DNA of 64,000 nucleotides from Undibacterium cyanobacteriorum (GTDB taxonomy: Bacteria; Pseudomonadota; Gammaproteobacteria; Burkholderiales; Burkholderiaceae_D). The position numbers and the translations under genes are program-made. Each line of letters starts with the position of its first letter. Position 1 is the stretch's first letter. The DNA lies in assembly GCF_031326225.1 (NCBI RefSeq), contig NZ_CP133720.1, positions 3,162,001 to 3,226,000 on the forward strand. The letters are read 5' to 3'. Below the pieces are notes generated by a model. It ran no database searches. It saw only the letters and a list, made by a program, of their open reading frames with translations, and was not told where the DNA came from. This document shows, piece by piece, positions 18,036-27,185 of the stretch.

Positions 18036-19232
18036 ATGACGATCCCCCCCACATCCCTTGCCGAACGCCCAAATGCAGGTACAAATGCAACCGCGCCGTG
18101 GTCGCGTCGGTTGTGGTTCGCGTTCTTGCAAATTCTGGGTTGGGGTATTTTCGCCGCCGTCGGCGCCCTCACCTCGTTAAATGATGATCTCCGCACGGGC
18201 TTTAATCCTGACTATTGGCCGATCTTTATCGCGTGGGTTGACCGTGCAATCGCAATGGGCGTCATCAGCATCGTCATCTGGCATGGCTTTCAACGCTGGC
18301 CACAAGTTTATGCATCAGGCAAAAATCTCATCGTCGGCTTCGCTGCCCTCATGCTTGCTTTATTACCTTTGCAGCTCCTGTTTGTTTTTAAGGACTTTCT
18401 GCAAAACGACCAATTCCTGATGACGTGGGAAGGCGTCGGCCAGCAACTCAAACTGATTAACTACATCGCCAGTTTGCTGCAAATTACCTCGGTCGCGGCG
18501 ATTTACTTAGCCGTCGCCGCGATCAAACTGTGGCAGCAAAACCAAGAACGCCGTCGACGCTGGGAACGCGAACGGGCCGATATGCTCGCCATAAAGCTCG
18601 AACTCGAACAACAGAGAATGCTCGCCTTGCGGGCGCAACTCGAACCGCATTTTATGTTCAACGCCTTAAATGCCATTAGCGCTCTCGTCATGCAAGACAA
18701 TAAAGACACGGCGCTCAACGGCATCAATGATCTCAGCGAACTTCTACGCTATGCCCTCACCGCCTCAGAAAAAAACTGGGTGAAGTTAGCGGATGAAATG
18801 CAATTCGTTGAAGATTACCTACAGCTGCAGCGTCTACGTTATGGTGATCGTCTTCACTTCATTTGCGAAGGTTTTGAGCCTGAAATTGCGCAAATAAACT
18901 GCCCTCCTCTATTGCTGCAACCGCTCGTTGAAAACGCCATTCGTCATGATCTCGACAGTCACCAAGACGCCAGTGATATTCGTCTGCAGTTCACTTTACA
19001 AGAGCATCACTTACACATCGCCTTAAGCAATCCGGTGCAACATGAGGGAGAAAGTCCGAACCCTGGCGCGGGGCTTGGTTTGCGAAACACCCGCGATCGT
19101 TTGGCGATGTCTTACGGCCCTACAGCAACCCTGACGACCCACATATTCGAACAACGCTTTTACGTCAACATTGAAATTCCCTTGTTGGAGTTGGAGTTAG
19201 ATTTTAAATCGGCGAGGGAGCATGATGCTTAA
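18036..19232 (+). CDS. LytS-type sensor histidine kinase (pair 2)
   Basis: 398-residue membrane sensor kinase. Four predicted transmembrane segments lie within residues 25-165. A charged coiled-coil follows, then the His_kinase block LRAQLEPHFMFNALNAISAL (phospho-acceptor His in EPH), PPLLLQPLVENAIRHDL as N-box, and GAGLGLRNTRDRL as G-box. Gap of 50 bases to its LytTR partner. Architecture is the same as the kinase at 11261, but the sequences are clearly different outside the kinase core, so these are separate systems rather than a recent duplication. Confidence 0.88.
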   Translation: MTIPPTSLAERPNAGTNATAPWSRRLWFAFLQILGWGIFAAVGALTSLNDDLRTGFNPDYWPIFIAWVDRAIAMGVISIVIWHGFQRWPQVYASGKNLIVGFAALMLALLPLQLLFVFKDFLQNDQFLMTWEGVGQQLKLINYIASLLQITSVAAIYLAVAAIKLWQQNQERRRRWERERADMLAIKLELEQQRMLALRAQLEPHFMFNALNAISALVMQDNKDTALNGINDLSELLRYALTASEKNWVKLADEMQFVEDYLQLQRLRYGDRLHFICEGFEPEIAQINCPPLLLQPLVENAIRHDLDSHQDASDIRLQFTLQEHHLHIALSNPVQHEGESPNPGAGLGLRNTRDRLAMSYGPTATLTTHIFEQRFYVNIEIPLLELELDFKSAREHDA

Positions 19233-19282
19233 TCACCATCTCACAATGTTGGCTCCACATTTGTTTTCGTTTTTGTTCAACC

Positions 19283-20140
19283 ATGATGTCTAGTATGTCC
19301 AATAGCACCACCAATCACCGCGCGATCATTGTTGACGATGAAGATCCGGGCCGCGTCACGCTGCGCTACGCCTTAAGCAAGCATGCACAATGGCAAGTGC
19401 TGGCTGAATTCGGAAATGCCGCGGCGGCGCGAGAGTATCTCGAAAAAAATGCTGTCGACGTCGTATTCCTCGATATTCAAATGCCCAAAGAAAACGGCAT
19501 CAGCCTGGCGCGCAGCATTAGCACCATGCAAGATCCGCCGCTCATCGTTTTTGTCACTGCCTACAATGCCCACGCGGTCGATGCCTTCGAAGTGCATGCG
19601 CTTGACTACTTGCTCAAACCATTCAATCCGCGTCGCTTTGCTGAGGCACTGAAACGCGCTGAAGAAATGCTCGAACAAAAACGGGGTTATCGCGAAGCGC
19701 TCACCATGTTCGTCGAGAATGCGAGTGCCCTTGAGAAACACCCTACACCACCGAATAGCCCAGCCATCACGACTAACCCAACAAGTGAGACTCGAGATGC
19801 CCCACCAACAAACTATTTGGAACACGTGATCGTGCGCTCCGTTGGTGAGATGGAGTGCGTCAGACTGAGCGATGTACTGTGGGTATCGAGCGCGAGTAAT
19901 TATGTCGAGCTCCACCTACCAAAGCGCATCGTGCTTCATCGCATCACGCTCACCGAAATCGAAAAGCGCCTCAATCCACAGGAATTTTTACGCGTGCATC
20001 GCACCGCCATTGTTCGCACCAATCAAATGCAGCAAGTACGCGTCGCCGGAGATGGCGTCTATCAACTTGCCTTGTTCAATGGCGATGAAGTGCCTGTCAG
20101 TGAGAGATACATCGCGCAGGTGCGGGCACATTTTGCTTAA
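19283..20140 (+). CDS. LytTR-family response regulator (pair 2)
   Basis: 285-residue regulator with a receiver domain (DDED acidic cluster; D in VVFLDIQMPKENG; T in FVTAYNAHA; K in YLLKPFNPRR). A proline/threonine-rich linker (about 150-175) and a LytTR domain (CVRLSDVLWVSSASNYVELH, RVHRTAIVRTNQ) follow. It starts at ATG 19283, with a second ATG directly after. Partner of the preceding LytS-like kinase. Targets unknown. Confidence 0.88.
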   Translation: MMSSMSNSTTNHRAIIVDDEDPGRVTLRYALSKHAQWQVLAEFGNAAAAREYLEKNAVDVVFLDIQMPKENGISLARSISTMQDPPLIVFVTAYNAHAVDAFEVHALDYLLKPFNPRRFAEALKRAEEMLEQKRGYREALTMFVENASALEKHPTPPNSPAITTNPTSETRDAPPTNYLEHVIVRSVGEMECVRLSDVLWVSSASNYVELHLPKRIVLHRITLTEIEKRLNPQEFLRVHRTAIVRTNQMQQVRVAGDGVYQLALFNGDEVPVSERYIAQVRAHFA

Positions 20141-20171
20141 AGTTCAAGCCTAGCCATTCTTAGCGAAGAAA

Positions 20172-20320
20172 ATCAAAACCCCTCAACGCCGAGACGCAGA
20201 GGCGCTGAGGGGCGCAGAGAATTTCGCCGTCGCTCCCACAGAGGCTGGAGCCCAGTGTCTTTACAGCTAGTCCTAACGAAGACAAACGTCACTGGATCCC
20301 TGCCTTCGCAGGGATGACAC
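20172..20320. repeat. Composite extragenic repeat, copy A
   Basis: First of three roughly 150-bp copies. It begins AATCAAAACCCCTCAACGCC, continues through GGAGCCCAGTGTCTTTACA, and ends with an imperfect palindrome around CCCTGCCTTCGCAGGGATGA. Copies B (23414-23561) and C (23780-23929) share the same order of parts. It lies downstream of the response regulator, outside any gene. Confidence 0.85.
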
Positions 20321-20383
20321 TACATTTGTTTCGCGTAAAAAGACAAAACTGCAGGTAACCTCAAAAAAATCCCAAAACAGTGC

Positions 20384-20414
20384 TTGACCCTGACACAGTG
20401 TCAGGGTTTATAGT
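20384..20414 (+). promoter_or_regulatory. MerR-type promoter with 19-bp spacer and perfect dyad
   Basis: -35 TTGACC (20384-20389) and -10 TATAGT (20409-20414) are separated by 19 bases. The spacer overlaps a 9-bp perfect inverted repeat, CCCTGACAC-A-GTGTCAGGG (20388-20406). This over-long spacer with a central dyad is the classic target of MerR-family activators, so the regulator starting at 20488 almost certainly controls its own gene. Confidence 0.85.
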
Positions 20415-20487
20415 GCTCTTCAACTTGCTGATGTGGCGACTGATTTGCCTTATCAACATCAGCTTCGAATGTGCTTGAGGACTATCC

Positions 20488-21564
20488 ATGCAACTCAAAA
20501 TTGGCGATCTCGCAAAACGCACCGGCATCACCGTGCGCACCTTGCACCACTATGACAAACTCGGTTTGTTGACGCCTTCGGTGCGCTCCGATGCTGGTTA
20601 TCGTTTGTACGACCGCAACGATATCGCGCGTCTCCATCGCATCCAAGCCTTGCGTCGTTTAGATCTGAGCTTGCAAGAAGTAGCAGAGATTGTCGATACA
20701 CAGGGCGTCGATTTAAATGTGGTGATCGACGAGCAGATTCGCAATATCGAACACCACATCAAGCAACAAGAGGAACTCTTGACGCGTCTGCGCGAGCTGC
20801 AGAACAAAATGCACGACAACAGCGGACCCAGCCTCGACTATTGGCTGTCGACACTGGAAATGATGAGTGTGCAAGACAAATATTTGAACAAAGCCGACCT
20901 CGACTTTTTACGACAGCAACCCAAGATGCGCAGTGGTGAATTAGATCGCGTCTTGCAAAGCTACGCGGCGCAAATTCGCAGTCTGATACAAGCCAAAGTG
21001 CCACCTGAGGATCACGCCGCGCTTGAAATCGCAAAACAGTGGATGAAAACCGTCAACACCGCGATCCCCCATCCCGGTGTCTTGAAGAAAATCGTCAAAC
21101 TGCATGAACAAGAGCCTGCGATCCAAGCCATGAGCGGCGTTGATCAAGAAGTCATGAACTATCTCAATCAAAGTGCGGTCGAGATACGCTACCAGTTCTA
21201 CCGCAGCTTTCTGAGCGAGGAAGAATGCCAGTACATGCGCCCGGCATTCATTCGCAATGCCGATCGATGGTTAGCCTTGTTCGCCGATTTACAAGCACTG
21301 ATTGACCAAGGCGTAGCGGCCAGCGATGAAAGAACCCAAGAGCGCTTAGTCGAATGGCGCGAGATGTTTTTTGAAGCGTGGGGACACAATCTCGAGGTCA
21401 TCCAAAAGGTTCGCCTACACCATCAAAAAGAACCGCCAACTACCTTCGGTGGTGGACTGACGCAAGAGATCTTGAACTATGCGCTAACGGGCCTGTACTT
21501 CATGGAGACGCAGCGGCATCTGGAAGGTCAACCGACCAGCAAGAGCGCCAAGCGAAAGCGTTGA
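20488..21564 (+). CDS. MerR-family regulator with TipAS-like C-terminal domain
   Basis: 358-residue regulator. The N-terminal MerR winged helix is clear (IGDLAKRTGITVRTLHHYDKLGLL, GYRLYDRNDIARLHRI), with a dimerisation coiled-coil at about 75-115. A long helical C-terminal region resembles the TipAS/antibiotic-recognition domain of drug-sensing MerR proteins. The upstream promoter has the MerR 19-bp spacer. The next gene on the strand is an MFS exporter about 400 bases away, so a drug-efflux pairing is plausible, though repeats lie between them. Ligand unknown. Confidence 0.82.
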   Translation: MQLKIGDLAKRTGITVRTLHHYDKLGLLTPSVRSDAGYRLYDRNDIARLHRIQALRRLDLSLQEVAEIVDTQGVDLNVVIDEQIRNIEHHIKQQEELLTRLRELQNKMHDNSGPSLDYWLSTLEMMSVQDKYLNKADLDFLRQQPKMRSGELDRVLQSYAAQIRSLIQAKVPPEDHAALEIAKQWMKTVNTAIPHPGVLKKIVKLHEQEPAIQAMSGVDQEVMNYLNQSAVEIRYQFYRSFLSEEECQYMRPAFIRNADRWLALFADLQALIDQGVAASDERTQERLVEWREMFFEAWGHNLEVIQKVRLHHQKEPPTTFGGGLTQEILNYALTGLYFMETQRHLEGQPTSKSAKRKR

Positions 21565-21973
21565 GATTGCATTCTGTGACATCGCGAGTCGACCAATAAA
21601 GCTCATTTCTCTCTAAGCCCCCTCCCTTCGAGCGAGAGGATTTATTCTCAAATCACTCTCGTTAGAGCATGAGAATTTGCCTCTAAATCCCCTCCCTTTC
21701 AAGGGGAGGGCTAGGGTGGGGATGGGTTTCGAAGCTAAGGGTCAGCGACCAACTACAGCACACCATCCCGACCTTTCTTTGGAAGGGGAAGGAATAAAAG
21801 GCAGCGCGCTAGACGTCATGGCAAAACTCGCCTTCGCTTTCAGCATGCACCTACTGACGTTTCAAAAGCAGTGTCATTCCTGCGAAGGCAGGAATCCAGT
21901 GTCGTACAAGTTAAAAACAGTCATAAATAAAAAACCAAGCCCATTTCTAAAATTCATTTTCCATGAGCTAACA
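21565..21973. repeat. Gap filled with dispersed GC-rich repeats
   Basis: No gene is supported. It holds a CCCCTCCCTTTCAAGGGGAG-type palindrome with the GGCTAGGGTGGGGATGGG tail (21690-21729), a related inverted piece at about 21765-21800, and a CATTCCTGCGAAGGCAGGAA palindrome (21877-21896). The frame of the MFS gene happens to stay open through these repeats, which could mislead start prediction. Confidence 0.75.
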
Positions 21974-23317
21974 ATGCAAACCACAAACTCCCAATCCCCA
22001 CCAAACGAAGCCCCGGCTTCAAACGCCCTCTTCCAAGACAAGAACTTTGTGTGGATGCTGATTGGCGGTATCACCTCCATGCTCGGCGATCAGTTCACCA
22101 TGATCGCCCTTCCATGGCTTGTACTCCAATTGAGCAACGACGCCGCCCAATTAGGGCTCGCCCTCGCCTTACTCGGCGTACCACGCGCCGTGTTGATTCT
22201 GATCGGCGGTGCCGTGGTTGATCGTTACTCGCCAAAACGCGTGCTGATGTTGAGTAAGCACATCAACACAGCTTTGTTGTTAATTCTGATCTTCGCCATC
22301 CTGAGCGCTCACATTCAATTATGGATGCTGCATGCCATCGCTTTGGCACTTGGTATTTCGACCGCCTTTAGCATTCCCTCAGGCTCATCAATGCTGCCAC
22401 GCGTGGTCAGCAAAGAACATCTACAAAAAGCCAATGGCATGATGCTGAGTCTGCGTCAGGTCACCTTCTTTTTAGGGCCGATTATGGCGGGTGGTCTGAT
22501 CGCTTTGATCGATCACAACAAAACAAGCACATCGACCAACTCCACTTATTACGGCATCGCCGCTGCATTTGCCTTCGATTGTTTTAGCTACGCCTTTTCT
22601 GCTTGGACACTGTCACGCGTACAAGTGCGCACACTGGATGCCAACGCAAACCCACACAAAGAATCCAGCAAGAAAACCGGCTTACTCACTGACACCATCG
22701 ATGGTCTGCGCTATTGCTGGAACGATGTCATGTTACGCACCTGCTTCTTGTATTGGTCTGCCATCGCTTTCTTCGTCATGGGGCCACTGCAAATCGCGAT
22801 GCCTTTACTAGCCCAGCACATCAACAACAGCGCATCCACGCTGGGGCTTCTCGGCGGCACACATGGCGCAGGAACCTTAGTCGGCATGGTCTTCGCCAGC
22901 GTCTTCCCTCGCCTGCGCCTGGGAAATCTCGGTCGAACTTTGCTGTTGGTCGACGCCATCATTGCCCTCTTGTTCGCGCCCTTAGGATGGGTTGATTCCA
23001 GTTGGCCAGCGGCGAGCCTACTCTTCGTGATCGGCTTACTCGGAGGCTTCTTACACGTCGCTGTCTTCACGTGGATACAAAGCCGTGTAGCACCCAACAT
23101 GTTAGGCCGTACCATGAGTGTGTTCATGTTCATCTTCATGGGCATCGGCCCCATCTCCGCAGCGATCACCGGCTACGTGATGCAACATTTCAGTCTCAGC
23201 CAATTATTCGGCGCCAGTTCAGTGCTGTTGCTAGTCATCGTCATCATCGCCATCATCGTGACGCCGTTGAAGCAAATGGAAGAGGCAAAGCCACAACAAG
23301 CGCCTGCGGGCTCTTAA
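21974..23317 (+). CDS. MFS transporter (drug-efflux-like)
   Basis: Major facilitator of 447 residues with about 12 hydrophobic helices, probably an exporter. The N-terminal half begins FVWMLIGGITSMLGDQFTMIALPWLVLQ, typical of MFS_3/enterobactin-exporter-like proteins, and shows the loop motif VVDRYSPKRVLML. The ATG at 21974 is chosen because the in-frame extension back to 21677 is translated repeat sequence. It follows a MerR/TipAS-type regulator, suggesting inducible efflux; substrate unknown. Confidence 0.82.
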   Translation: MQTTNSQSPPNEAPASNALFQDKNFVWMLIGGITSMLGDQFTMIALPWLVLQLSNDAAQLGLALALLGVPRAVLILIGGAVVDRYSPKRVLMLSKHINTALLLILIFAILSAHIQLWMLHAIALALGISTAFSIPSGSSMLPRVVSKEHLQKANGMMLSLRQVTFFLGPIMAGGLIALIDHNKTSTSTNSTYYGIAAAFAFDCFSYAFSAWTLSRVQVRTLDANANPHKESSKKTGLLTDTIDGLRYCWNDVMLRTCFLYWSAIAFFVMGPLQIAMPLLAQHINNSASTLGLLGGTHGAGTLVGMVFASVFPRLRLGNLGRTLLLVDAIIALLFAPLGWVDSSWPAASLLFVIGLLGGFLHVAVFTWIQSRVAPNMLGRTMSVFMFIFMGIGPISAAITGYVMQHFSLSQLFGASSVLLLVIVIIAIIVTPLKQMEEAKPQQAPAGS

Positions 23318-23340
23318 GTCCCTCTGCCGCCCCCAGACTC

Positions 23341-23561
23341 GTCATTCCCGCGAAAGCGGGAATCCACCTTGAATCAATCCGCTGAACACTTGAACAGCAA
23401 ACTCCCTTCTGCCAATCAAAACCCCTCAACGCCGAAATGCAAAGGCGCAGAGAAGCGCAGAGTCTTTAATTGTCGCTCCCGCGCAGGCGTGAGCCCAGTG
23501 TCTTTGCAACTTCAGCACCCGAATACAAACGCCACTAGATTCCAGCCTGCGCGGGAATGAC
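23341..23561. repeat. Extended repeat unit containing copy B
   Basis: Begins with the palindrome GTCATTCCCGCGAAAGCGGG, then a unique-looking TCAATCCGCTGAACACTTGA segment, then composite repeat copy B (23414-23561). The whole ~220-bp block recurs at 23707-23929 as a direct duplication offset by 366 bases. Confidence 0.85.
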
Positions 23562-23617
23562 GGACATAGCAGCTCTGCTGATTGCAACTTGCAACACGAT
23601 ACATCATCGTGGGCAGA

Positions 23618-23664
23618 GAGAATCCCCTCTCCCGCAGGCGGGAGAGGGTTAGGGTGAGGGCGAT
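23618..23664. repeat. CCCTCTCCC...GGGAGAGGG palindrome
   Basis: Inverted repeat CCCCTCTCCCGC/GCGGGAGAGGG followed by TTAGGGTGAGGGC. It resembles a widespread proteobacterial extragenic element and lies between the two extended repeat copies. Confidence 0.7.
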
Positions 23665-23706
23665 TCAGCAACAACAAACCCAACGTCAATCCCCCCCCAC
23701 ACACCC

Positions 23707-23929
23707 GTCATTCCCGCGAAAGCGGGAATCCATCTTAAATCAATCCGCTGAACACTTGAACAGCAAACTTCCTTCTTCCAATCAAAACCCCTCAACGCCG
23801 AGACGCAAAGGCACAGAGAAGCGCAGAAGCTTTAATTGTCGCTCCCGCGCAGGCGGGAGCCCAGTGTCTTTACATCTTCAACAATCAAAGACAAACGCCT
23901 CTAGATTCCCGCCTGCGCAGGAATGACAA
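23707..23929. repeat. Extended repeat unit containing copy C
   Basis: Second copy of the ~220-bp block at 23341, with the same order of palindrome, TCAATCCGCTGAACACTTGA segment and composite repeat, differing at scattered bases. It lies 190 bases before glnS. No gene is supported anywhere between 23318 and 24119. Confidence 0.85.
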
Positions 23930-24119
23930 GCAAAAACACCCCAGCCAACTACAAAATCGCCCCACCAACGCCCCACATTTCCCCGACAAATCCCCCCAAA
24001 AACCGACGTTTTCCTCAAAAGCCCTGTTCATAGTCGCTGGTGAATGCCATAAACCCTTTGCCCTGCGGTAAAATGCTTGCCAATCAAGTATTTAAAATCC
24101 TTTTACAAAGAATTCCGCA

Positions 24120-25871
24120 ATGAGTAATAAACCTGACAATAAAAACGCAGAAGCTCCTGTCATTTCTAACTTCCTCCGCGCCATCATCGACAAAGACCTC
24201 GCCGACGGCAAATACACACGCGATGGCTTGCCGAATGTGATCACGCGTTTTCCGCCTGAACCGAATGGCTATTTGCACATCGGTCATGCCAAATCGATTT
24301 GCTTAAACTTTGGTTTAGCACGCGACTACCAAGGCCGTTGCCATTTGCGCTTCGACGACACCAATCCAGAAAAAGAAGATCAAGAATACGTCGACACCAT
24401 CATGGACAGCGTCAAATGGTTAGGCTTTGATTGGAACTATGGCGAAAAGAATGGCGACGCTTACACTGGCGGCAGCCACCTCTACTACGCCAGCAATTAT
24501 TTCGACACCTTCTACGCAATTGCCGAATACTTGATCGAAGCGGGCCACGCCTATGTCGATAGCCAAAGCGCGGAAGATATGGCGGCCAACCGTGGTGACT
24601 TCTCTAAACCAGGTGTGAACTCGCCTTTCCGTGATCGCGCGGCAAGCGAATCTCTAGATTTATTCCGCCGCATGAAGGCCGGTGAATTTGCCGATGGCGC
24701 TCACATCTTGCGCGCCAAGATCGATATGGCATCACCGAACATGAATATGCGCGACCCAGCGATCTATCGCATTCGTCACGCGCACCACCACAACACCGGC
24801 GACAAATGGTGCATCTACCCGATGTACGATTACGCGCATCCACTCGAAGACGCGATTGAAAACATCACGCACTCGATCTGTACTTTGGAATTCCAAGATC
24901 ACCGTCCGTTCTACGACTGGATCATCGCCCGTGCCACCGAAGGTGGTTTCTTCAAACAACCGGTGCCGCAGCAATACGAATTCGCGCGTTTGAATTTGAC
25001 CTATGTCGTCACCTCCAAACGTAAGTTGCGCCAACTCGTCGAACAAAACATCGTCAGCGGTTGGGACGACCCACGCATGCCAACCATCGTCGGTATCCGT
25101 CGTCGCGGCTACACACCCGAAGCGATTCAACTCTTCTGCGACCGCATCGGTGTTTCCAAATCTGACGGCTGGATCGACTACAGCACTTTAGAAGGTGCAT
25201 TGCGTGACGACCTCGACCCGAAAGCACCACGTGCCACGGCCGTCTTGCGTCCACTCAAGTTGATCATCGACAACTTCCCAGAAGGTGAAGCCGTCGCCTG
25301 TACAGCGCCTATCCATCCACACCACCCAGAGCTCGGCAACCGTGAATTCACGATCAGCAAAGAACTGTGGATAGAACAAGAAGACTTCATGGAAGAACCA
25401 ACAAAAGGCTACTTCCGCCTCTTCCCTGGCAACAAAGTGCGCTTGCGCTACGGCTATGTGGTTGAATGCACCGGCTGCGACAAAGATGAACACGGCAACG
25501 TCATCGCCGTCCATTGCAACTACTTCCCCGACAGTAAATCCGGCACAGAAGGCAGCGCCAACTACAAAGTCAAAGGCAACATCCACTGGGTGAGTGTTTC
25601 TGATTCCTTAGAAGTCGAAGTACGTTTGTACGACCGTTTGTTCACCGATGCGAATCCAGATGCAGGCGGCAAAGACTTTATGGCTTTGTTGAATCCATCG
25701 TCGCTAGAAACGATTCGTGTTTATGTGGAACCAGGCATGGTCAACGTCGAACCTGATACGCGCTTGCAGTTTGAACGCCATGGTTATTTTGTAGCGGATC
25801 GCGTGGATTCTGTGAAGGGTAAGCCTGTGTTTAATCGGGTGACTACTTTGAAGGATAGTTGGGGAAAGTGA
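24120..25871 (+). CDS. glnS: Glutamine--tRNA ligase
   Basis: Charges tRNA-Gln with glutamine in the cytoplasm. 583 residues, normal for bacterial GlnS. The class I HIGH motif is in PPEPNGYLHIGHAKSI near residue 45, the KMSKS-equivalent is VTSKRKL near 300, and the C-terminal beta-barrel anticodon-binding domain contains the VECTGCDKDEHGN stretch seen in this family. It is a host housekeeping gene and marks the left edge of the A+T-rich island that follows. Confidence 0.97.
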   Translation: MSNKPDNKNAEAPVISNFLRAIIDKDLADGKYTRDGLPNVITRFPPEPNGYLHIGHAKSICLNFGLARDYQGRCHLRFDDTNPEKEDQEYVDTIMDSVKWLGFDWNYGEKNGDAYTGGSHLYYASNYFDTFYAIAEYLIEAGHAYVDSQSAEDMAANRGDFSKPGVNSPFRDRAASESLDLFRRMKAGEFADGAHILRAKIDMASPNMNMRDPAIYRIRHAHHHNTGDKWCIYPMYDYAHPLEDAIENITHSICTLEFQDHRPFYDWIIARATEGGFFKQPVPQQYEFARLNLTYVVTSKRKLRQLVEQNIVSGWDDPRMPTIVGIRRRGYTPEAIQLFCDRIGVSKSDGWIDYSTLEGALRDDLDPKAPRATAVLRPLKLIIDNFPEGEAVACTAPIHPHHPELGNREFTISKELWIEQEDFMEEPTKGYFRLFPGNKVRLRYGYVVECTGCDKDEHGNVIAVHCNYFPDSKSGTEGSANYKVKGNIHWVSVSDSLEVEVRLYDRLFTDANPDAGGKDFMALLNPSSLETIRVYVEPGMVNVEPDTRLQFERHGYFVADRVDSVKGKPVFNRVTTLKDSWGK

Positions 25872-25938
25872 GTGATCACGCTAAAAATTGAGGCGGGATG
25901 TTGAAATACTATGTCGAGAATAGCACCTAGTATCAAAA

Positions 25939-26937
25939 ATGATGAGAGAATTCTTCGATCAATTTAACTTCAAATATTCGAGGAATTTTGTTTTCCTTGT
26001 TCTCTTGGCTTTTGTCGGAAACGAGTATATTCCTAGGGAGCTATCGAGAAATGTGATTCTCATCTGGGCTATTTTCAATTTCTCACTTGTGCTGCTAGCC
26101 TTATTTTTTCAACGAAGTCTATCGCGATTTCTAGTCGATTGTTTAGAGTTACAGAATCTAACGCCCGCAATAGTTATTTCACAGATAGTTCGAGAGAGTC
26201 GAGGGCTGGACCATCACACTGCAATTCTTTACACGAGCACGTTCATTCCAGATGAATTCGAATGCCTTTACAGAGATGCACGTCAACTTCTAAAGTTTTC
26301 ACAAGAAAGACCATATTTATACGACATATTTGACACTGTGCATGTCAATGAATATTACAAATTTTCGTGGCTCGAGGTAGTCTCCGATGACAGGTCTAAA
26401 TTCGTCGCAAATTTAATGCCCGGGGATTGCATCCTTTACCACGACAGCGACAGCCTTCTTGCAAAAATCATTAGATATTTCATGCGCTCATACTGGAATC
26501 ACATGGCTCTTTATCTGGGCAAAAACGTAGTACTCAACGTCTCATACGATGGTATTAAGGTCAAAGACATTTTTGAACAAATAGAGAGCAAATCGATCAA
26601 ACTTGGTGTATTAAGAAGAACTTTGCCATTTTCCGAAGCCGAGATAAATGAGCAAAAAGAAAGAATAAAGGACTCATACGCATATTTCAAAGTACTGCGA
26701 CTTTGCTGGAGAATTTTTGTCGGAAAGACTAAGTTCGGACTTCTAACTCTCCGAACTTTTTTAATTAATTTTATTCTATTTGGAACAGTAGTATTTTTCT
26801 CTTTCGATTCACCAAATTTAACGCGAGTTCAATTGTTGTTCCTGCTCATTTGGGCACCATTTTTGTTCGCGTCGATAGATCACCGATTAGCATACAAAAA
26901 AAATTTCATAACTATTCTAGGAAGTCAAAATGGATAA
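25939..26937 (+). CDS. Membrane-anchored permuted NlpC/P60 (YiiX/LRAT-like) protein
   Basis: 332 residues. Two hydrophobic helices at about 15-58 and two more at about 270-315 enclose a cytosolic or periplasmic domain. Residues 159-225 match the circularly permuted papain-like YiiX/YaeF/LRAT group: PGDCILYHDS, WNHMALYLG with the candidate catalytic His188, then VLRR. In this group the Cys follows later in a CSE-type motif; here only C256 (YFKVLRLCW) is available and the canonical context is missing, so activity is uncertain. Strongly A+T-rich compared with glnS. It overlaps the next small gene by eight bases. Function unknown; a lipid- or peptide-linked hydrolase at the membrane is possible. 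Confidence 0.65.
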   Translation: MMREFFDQFNFKYSRNFVFLVLLAFVGNEYIPRELSRNVILIWAIFNFSLVLLALFFQRSLSRFLVDCLELQNLTPAIVISQIVRESRGLDHHTAILYTSTFIPDEFECLYRDARQLLKFSQERPYLYDIFDTVHVNEYYKFSWLEVVSDDRSKFVANLMPGDCILYHDSDSLLAKIIRYFMRSYWNHMALYLGKNVVLNVSYDGIKVKDIFEQIESKSIKLGVLRRTLPFSEAEINEQKERIKDSYAYFKVLRLCWRIFVGKTKFGLLTLRTFLINFILFGTVVFFSFDSPNLTRVQLLFLLIWAPFLFASIDHRLAYKKNFITILGSQNG

Positions 26938-27121
26938 TCCAAAAACAAATCCTATTTCGCTTTTTTTCGATGCAATTTCGAACAACTACGCTGGACTAAT
27001 AGCTGTCTTATTAATTTCTGCAACAACTTACCTTTTTGTAACCGAAAAGAACATTCCAAAGCTACTGGAAATTCTAGATGTCATGATCGTTTCATATCTT
27101 TTCGGAAAAAAATCACGTTGA
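26930..27121 (+). CDS. Small single-pass membrane protein
   Basis: 63 residues with one clear hydrophobic segment (about 21-37) between charged ends, finishing in GKKSR. The start overlaps the end of the preceding gene, implying translational coupling and a joint function with that membrane protein. No homology recognised; size and topology resemble holin-like or accessory membrane peptides, but that is only analogy. Confidence 0.55.
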   Translation: MDNPKTNPISLFFDAISNNYAGLIAVLLISATTYLFVTEKNIPKLLEILDVMIVSYLFGKKSR

Positions 27122-27185
27122 ACTAAACCGCGATGTAATGACCCAGCACTTTCCAGAAATCAGCAGAGCATAAAAAAGGAGATAC

